Shown: positions 61,084 to 64,000 of the stretch, piece by piece | Layout: each line of letters opens with the position of its first letter | Position numbering within the stretch: position 1 is the first letter of the stretch | NCBI RefSeq assembly: GCF_900111235.1 | Contig: NZ_FOJI01000001.1 | Coordinates: 62,001-126,000 of the forward strand | Length of the DNA stretch: 64,000 nt | Source of the DNA: [Clostridium] fimetarium | GTDB taxonomy: Bacteria > Bacillota > Clostridia > Lachnospirales > Lachnospiraceae | Direction: 5' to 3' | Made by a program: the position numbers and the translations under genes | Notes under the pieces: model-generated | Databases searched by the model: none | What the model was told of the DNA's origin: nothing | Seen by the model: only the letters and a program-made list of their open reading frames with translations

Positions 61084-61557
61084 ATGGGAAAGACGAATGT
61101 AGTACGTTTGATAGAACGCGAAAATATCGCATATACTATAAAGGAATATGAAGTAGACGAAAATGATTTATCAGGTGTGCATGTGGCGATTCAACTTGGA
61201 CAACCAGTTGAACAAGTCTTTAAGACGCTGGTTTTAAAGGGAGAGCAAAAAGGATATCTAGTATGCTGTATTCCCGTTTCTGAGGAATTGGATTTAAAGA
61301 AAGTCGCAAAAGCCGCCGGTGATAAGAAAGTGGAAATGATACCGATGAGAGATTTACTTATGGTAACTGGATATATTAGAGGTGGTTGCTCTCCCATTGG
61401 AATGAAGAAAAAATTCCCTACATTTATCGATGAAACTTGCGAACTGTTTGATCTAATTGCAATAAGTGCCGGAATTAGAGGAATGCAGATATTAATGAAT
61501 CCCCAAGATCTGATCAATTACATTCAAGCAGAAACAAAAGATCTGTGTAAGCAATGA
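61084..61557 (+). CDS. ybaK: Cys-tRNA(Pro)/Cys-tRNA(Cys) deacylase YbaK
   Basis: A 157-residue YbaK/EbsC-family trans-editing protein that removes Cys from mischarged tRNA-Pro. It has KTNVVRLIERENIAYTIKEYEV, VFKTLVLKG, catalytic-type Lys in that segment, and GGCSPIGMKKKFPTFID. Length matches YbaK. The start lies at the end of a GGGAAAAAC stretch, a weak ribosome binding site. Confidence 0.92.
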   Translation: MGKTNVVRLIERENIAYTIKEYEVDENDLSGVHVAIQLGQPVEQVFKTLVLKGEQKGYLVCCIPVSEELDLKKVAKAAGDKKVEMIPMRDLLMVTGYIRGGCSPIGMKKKFPTFIDETCELFDLIAISAGIRGMQILMNPQDLINYIQAETKDLCKQ

Positions 61558-61561
61558 GCCG

Positions 61562-61594
61562 AGCAACCTCCAAGTCGAAGCTTTGGGGGTTGCT
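61562..61594 (+). terminator. Hairpin between ybaK and the MATE gene
   Basis: AGCAACCTCCAA pairs with TTTGGGGGTTGCT (about 12 bp, one G-U) around a short loop. There is no T-run. It could be a weak terminator or a processing signal. Confidence 0.45.
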
Positions 61595-61627
61595 TGGATG
61601 CTGTAAGGTTGCACGGAAAGGCAAATA

Positions 61628-62956
61628 ATGTTATTTTCAAAAAAAGATTTACAAAGACTAATAATTCCGTTAATTCTTGAACAGACGCTAGTGATAACTG
61701 TTGGAATGGTAAATATAATGATGGTTTCTTCGGTGGGTGAAGCTGCCGTTTCTGGAGTATCGCTAGTAGATATGCTCAATAATTTAATAATAAGTGTTCT
61801 TGCTGCCCTAGCAACGGGAGGCGCGGTAGTGACTGCTCAATTTATTGGGGCTGAAAAAAAAGAGCAAGCATGTAAATCAGCGAAACAATTAGTTGTGATT
61901 TCAGTAATTATCTCTATCGTAATAACGATATTTGTATTAATAGTACACAAAACATTACTATCAATGCTATTTGGTAATATTGATGAAGCTGTTATGCAAA
62001 GTGCAATTATATATTTTTTGATATCAGCAATTTCATACCCATTTCTTGCTTTATATAATTCATGTGCTGCATTGTTTCGGTCAATGGGAAACTCAAAAAT
62101 TACATTGAAAATATCCTTATTAATGAATATAATCAATTTAGTTGGAAGTGCGGTGGGCATTCTTGTATTACATATGGGGGTCGCAGGTGTCGCAATTCCA
62201 TCTTTGGTCTCAAGAGCAGTGTCAGCAATTATAATATACTGTTTGCTAAAAAACCCTCAAAATATGATCTATTTAGTAAAAGAGCGTTTTCGATTCGATG
62301 GCAGAATGATAAAGAAGATATTATATATTGGAATTCCAAGCGGGCTGGAGAATGGTATTTTTCAATTAGGTAGGGTTATGGTCGTTAGTGTTATTGCAGG
62401 ATTTGGTACAGTACAGATCGCTGCGAATGGTGTTGCAAATAGTCTGGATGGAATGGGCTGCATTGCAGGGCAGGCAATGAGCCTTGCGATAATTTCGGTG
62501 ATAGGACGATGTGTTGGAACCGGGGATTTCGATCAAGTAAAATATTACACAAAGAAATTAATTAAAATGACTTATATAATTACAATTGTCGTAAATACTT
62601 GCATTCTTTTAGCGTTGCCATACATTTTAAAAATATATGGATTGAGTTCAGAAACGACTCAATTAGCAGCAATTCTAGTGCTGATTCATGACGGTATCGC
62701 GATGCTTTTGTGGCCGATTGCGTTTGCACTGCCAAATGTTCTTCGAGCATGTAATGACGTTAAATTTACAATGGTAGTCGCTATATTTTCAATGTGGACC
62801 TTCCGTATTGGATTTAGCTATATACTAGGCGTATGGCTAGGAATGGGAGCAATAGGCGTATGGATAGCAATGATTTTGGACTGGATATTTAGAGCGATTT
62901 ATTTTGCGTCAAGATATTTAAGTGGAAAATGGCAAAAAAAATGTTCAAGAGCATAA
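61628..62956 (+). CDS. MATE-family multidrug/organic cation exporter
   Basis: A 442-residue membrane protein with 12 hydrophobic segments in two related halves. MATE features are IPLILEQTLVITVGMVNIMMVSSVGEAAVSGVSLVDM, ALATGGAVVTAQFIGA and, in the second half, GLENGIFQLGRVMVVSVIAGFGTVQIAANGVANSL. It would export cationic compounds by Na+ or H+ antiport. Substrate unknown. The gene follows ybaK after a hairpin and AAAGGC site. Confidence 0.93.
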   Translation: MLFSKKDLQRLIIPLILEQTLVITVGMVNIMMVSSVGEAAVSGVSLVDMLNNLIISVLAALATGGAVVTAQFIGAEKKEQACKSAKQLVVISVIISIVITIFVLIVHKTLLSMLFGNIDEAVMQSAIIYFLISAISYPFLALYNSCAALFRSMGNSKITLKISLLMNIINLVGSAVGILVLHMGVAGVAIPSLVSRAVSAIIIYCLLKNPQNMIYLVKERFRFDGRMIKKILYIGIPSGLENGIFQLGRVMVVSVIAGFGTVQIAANGVANSLDGMGCIAGQAMSLAIISVIGRCVGTGDFDQVKYYTKKLIKMTYIITIVVNTCILLALPYILKIYGLSSETTQLAAILVLIHDGIAMLLWPIAFALPNVLRACNDVKFTMVVAIFSMWTFRIGFSYILGVWLGMGAIGVWIAMILDWIFRAIYFASRYLSGKWQKKCSRA

Positions 62957-62995
62957 AAAATATAAAAAATAAAATAGAATATAAGAGGATAAGAA

Positions 62996-63475
62996 ATGAA
63001 CAAAATAGCTAGCTTTACAGTAAATCATTTAGATTTATTAACAGGAATTTATGTATCAAGAAAAGATTATATTGGAGAAGAAGTTGTTACAACTTTCGAC
63101 TTGCGTTTTACAAGACCCAATGAAGAACCACCTATGGATAATCCTGGAATTCACTCAATAGAACATTTAGGTGCAACATTTCTTAGAAACCATCCAACTT
63201 GGGGTGAAAAAACACTTTATTTTGGACCTATGGGATGCCGAACAGGATTCTATGTAATATTTTCTGGTGATTTAAAATCAGAAGACATTGTTGATTTATT
63301 AAAAGAGATGGCGGATTATATTTTGGCCTACGAAGGGGAGATTCCAGGATATTCACCAAGAGATTGTGGTAATTACTTAGATAATAATTTGAATCTCGCA
63401 AAAATATATATAAAAAAGTATAAAGAAGAAGTGCTTGATAATCCAACAGCAGAGAGATTGAATTATCCAAATTAA
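62996..63475 (+). CDS. luxS: S-ribosylhomocysteine lyase LuxS
   Basis: A 159-residue metalloenzyme that splits S-ribosylhomocysteine to homocysteine and DPD, the precursor of autoinducer-2. Metal ligands are seen in SIEHLGATFLRNHP (HxxEH: His-Ser-Ile-Glu-His) and the Cys of GPMGCRTGFY. Length is typical. AGAGGATAAG lies before the ATG. No pfs gene is next to it; the function is in the activated methyl cycle as well as signalling. Confidence 0.96.
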   Translation: MNKIASFTVNHLDLLTGIYVSRKDYIGEEVVTTFDLRFTRPNEEPPMDNPGIHSIEHLGATFLRNHPTWGEKTLYFGPMGCRTGFYVIFSGDLKSEDIVDLLKEMADYILAYEGEIPGYSPRDCGNYLDNNLNLAKIYIKKYKEEVLDNPTAERLNYPN

Positions 63476-63586
63476 TATAAAATAGTAAAAAACAAAATAA
63501 ACCAATATAAATTAAGATTAATGCCAGTGGCAAAAAACTTGATATGCGCATTGTCTCGTAGAGCGGGCCAATAAAAGATACGCAGG

Positions 63587-64000
63587 ATGGAGAAAAAAAA
63601 GATAAATGAAATAGCCCCACACGTATTTAAAAATGAAATGGTTTTTAGAACAGCGACACAAGATGACTATGTATTCATATTTCAAGAAGATCAGGTATTA
63701 TTAAAAGAATTAAATATTCCTCAAATTTGTGATATATATTCAAAAATAGATTTCAAGATGGAAGAGCTAGAATACTTATTTTCAATAGATGATAGAGCGT
63801 ATTACTTGCTTAGAGATAAAAACACTAAAAATCTATGTGTCCCAGATTCTAAATTGGAATTTCAAAGTAATCAAATATACAGGACATTAGAAGAACGGTA
63901 CATAGCGTTTGCAATAATGACAGCAGGACAACTTTATAGATGGATGAAAAAACACAGATTTTGCGGTTGCTGTGGAAGTAAAATGTTGAAGAGCACAACA
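63587..64000 (+). CDS. nudC: NADH pyrophosphatase NudC (3' truncated by window end)
   Basis: The frame runs from ATG 63587 to the last base without a stop (138 codons). It has an N-terminal domain typical of NudC with YYLLRDKN and LEERYIAFAIMTAGQLYRWMKKHRFCGCCGSKM. The last part is the start of the zinc ribbon (FCxxCG) that precedes the Nudix domain; the Nudix box itself is outside the window. The ribosome binding site is weak (GCAGG close to the ATG), so a later start is possible. NudC hydrolyses NADH and removes NAD caps from RNA. Confidence 0.8.
   Translation, partial: MEKKKINEIAPHVFKNEMVFRTATQDDYVFIFQEDQVLLKELNIPQICDIYSKIDFKMEELEYLFSIDDRAYYLLRDKNTKNLCVPDSKLEFQSNQIYRTLEERYIAFAIMTAGQLYRWMKKHRFCGCCGSKMLKSTT

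Noticed and set aside
61562-61594. Riboswitch controlling the MATE exporter
   Set aside because: A single 12-bp hairpin without conserved multi-helix structure is not enough; a guanidine or similar riboswitch could not be recognised.

Overview
The window is a low-GC, gene-dense chromosomal segment from a spore-forming member of the Clostridia, most likely Lachnospiraceae or a close relative. This placement is inferred from gene content, AT-rich codon use and gene order; no rRNA gene is present to test it. The key evidence is the classic Firmicutes sporulation/housekeeping block pth - mfd - spoVT - mazG - hup - rqcP - yabP - yabQ - divIC - spoIIE - tilS - hpt - ftsH (about 0.8-17.6 kb). It is interrupted by an aldolase-like enzyme, a HAD phosphatase and a chemotaxis receptor between mfd and spoVT.

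From 18 to 30.8 kb there are co-directional housekeeping and signalling genes: a GH13 neopullulanase-type enzyme, an SGNH-fold protein that appears to have lost its catalytic residues, trmD, a PAS-GGDEF protein, a B12-binding radical SAM protein, nth, a DEDD exonuclease, a 35-residue membrane peptide, a HypE/AIR-synthase-like protein, an Lrp regulator with a partner aminotransferase, CheX and trmL. The convergent gap between trmL and a histidine kinase (30.87-31.92 kb) is filled by an unusual repeat element. It has two large imperfect palindromes in opposite orientation at its ends and five tandem copies of a 129-130 bp unit between them. A two-component system and mutS2 follow on the minus strand.

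From 36.8 to 52.2 kb lies a sugar-acid catabolic island. It holds two GntR/FCD regulators, a cyclase-family hydrolase, a ketopantoate-reductase-like enzyme, an M28 peptidase, an SDR dehydrogenase, a YiaK-type 2,3-diketogulonate reductase, an organic-acid permease, a hydantoinase-A-like ASKHA protein, an HExxH protein, an LgoD-like sugar-acid dehydrogenase, mannonate dehydratase UxuA, a YhcH/YiaL protein and a second zinc dehydrogenase. Promoters of three operons and of the second GntR gene itself carry a shared motif close to ACTGRTATATTAAT at or beside the -10 box. They therefore look like one regulon. No classical UxuB is present, and the ASKHA plus HExxH pair has no obvious job in known uronate pathways.

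From 52.5 kb to the end the window returns to ordinary genes: an HtrA-like membrane protein lacking all three catalytic residues, the exoribonuclease YhaM, an RlmD-type methyltransferase, a collagen-like spore-surface type protein with about 100 Gly-X-Y triplets, tcdA, asnS, a small Smr protein, ybaK, a MATE exporter, luxS and a truncated nudC. The most interesting points are the foldback/tandem repeat element, the sugar-acid regulon with its orphan gene pair, a spoIIE gene coding for a soluble phosphatase behind a Spo0A-type promoter with a 21-bp spacer, two apparent pseudoenzymes, and a perfect 54-bp palindrome in the leader of the SDR operon.
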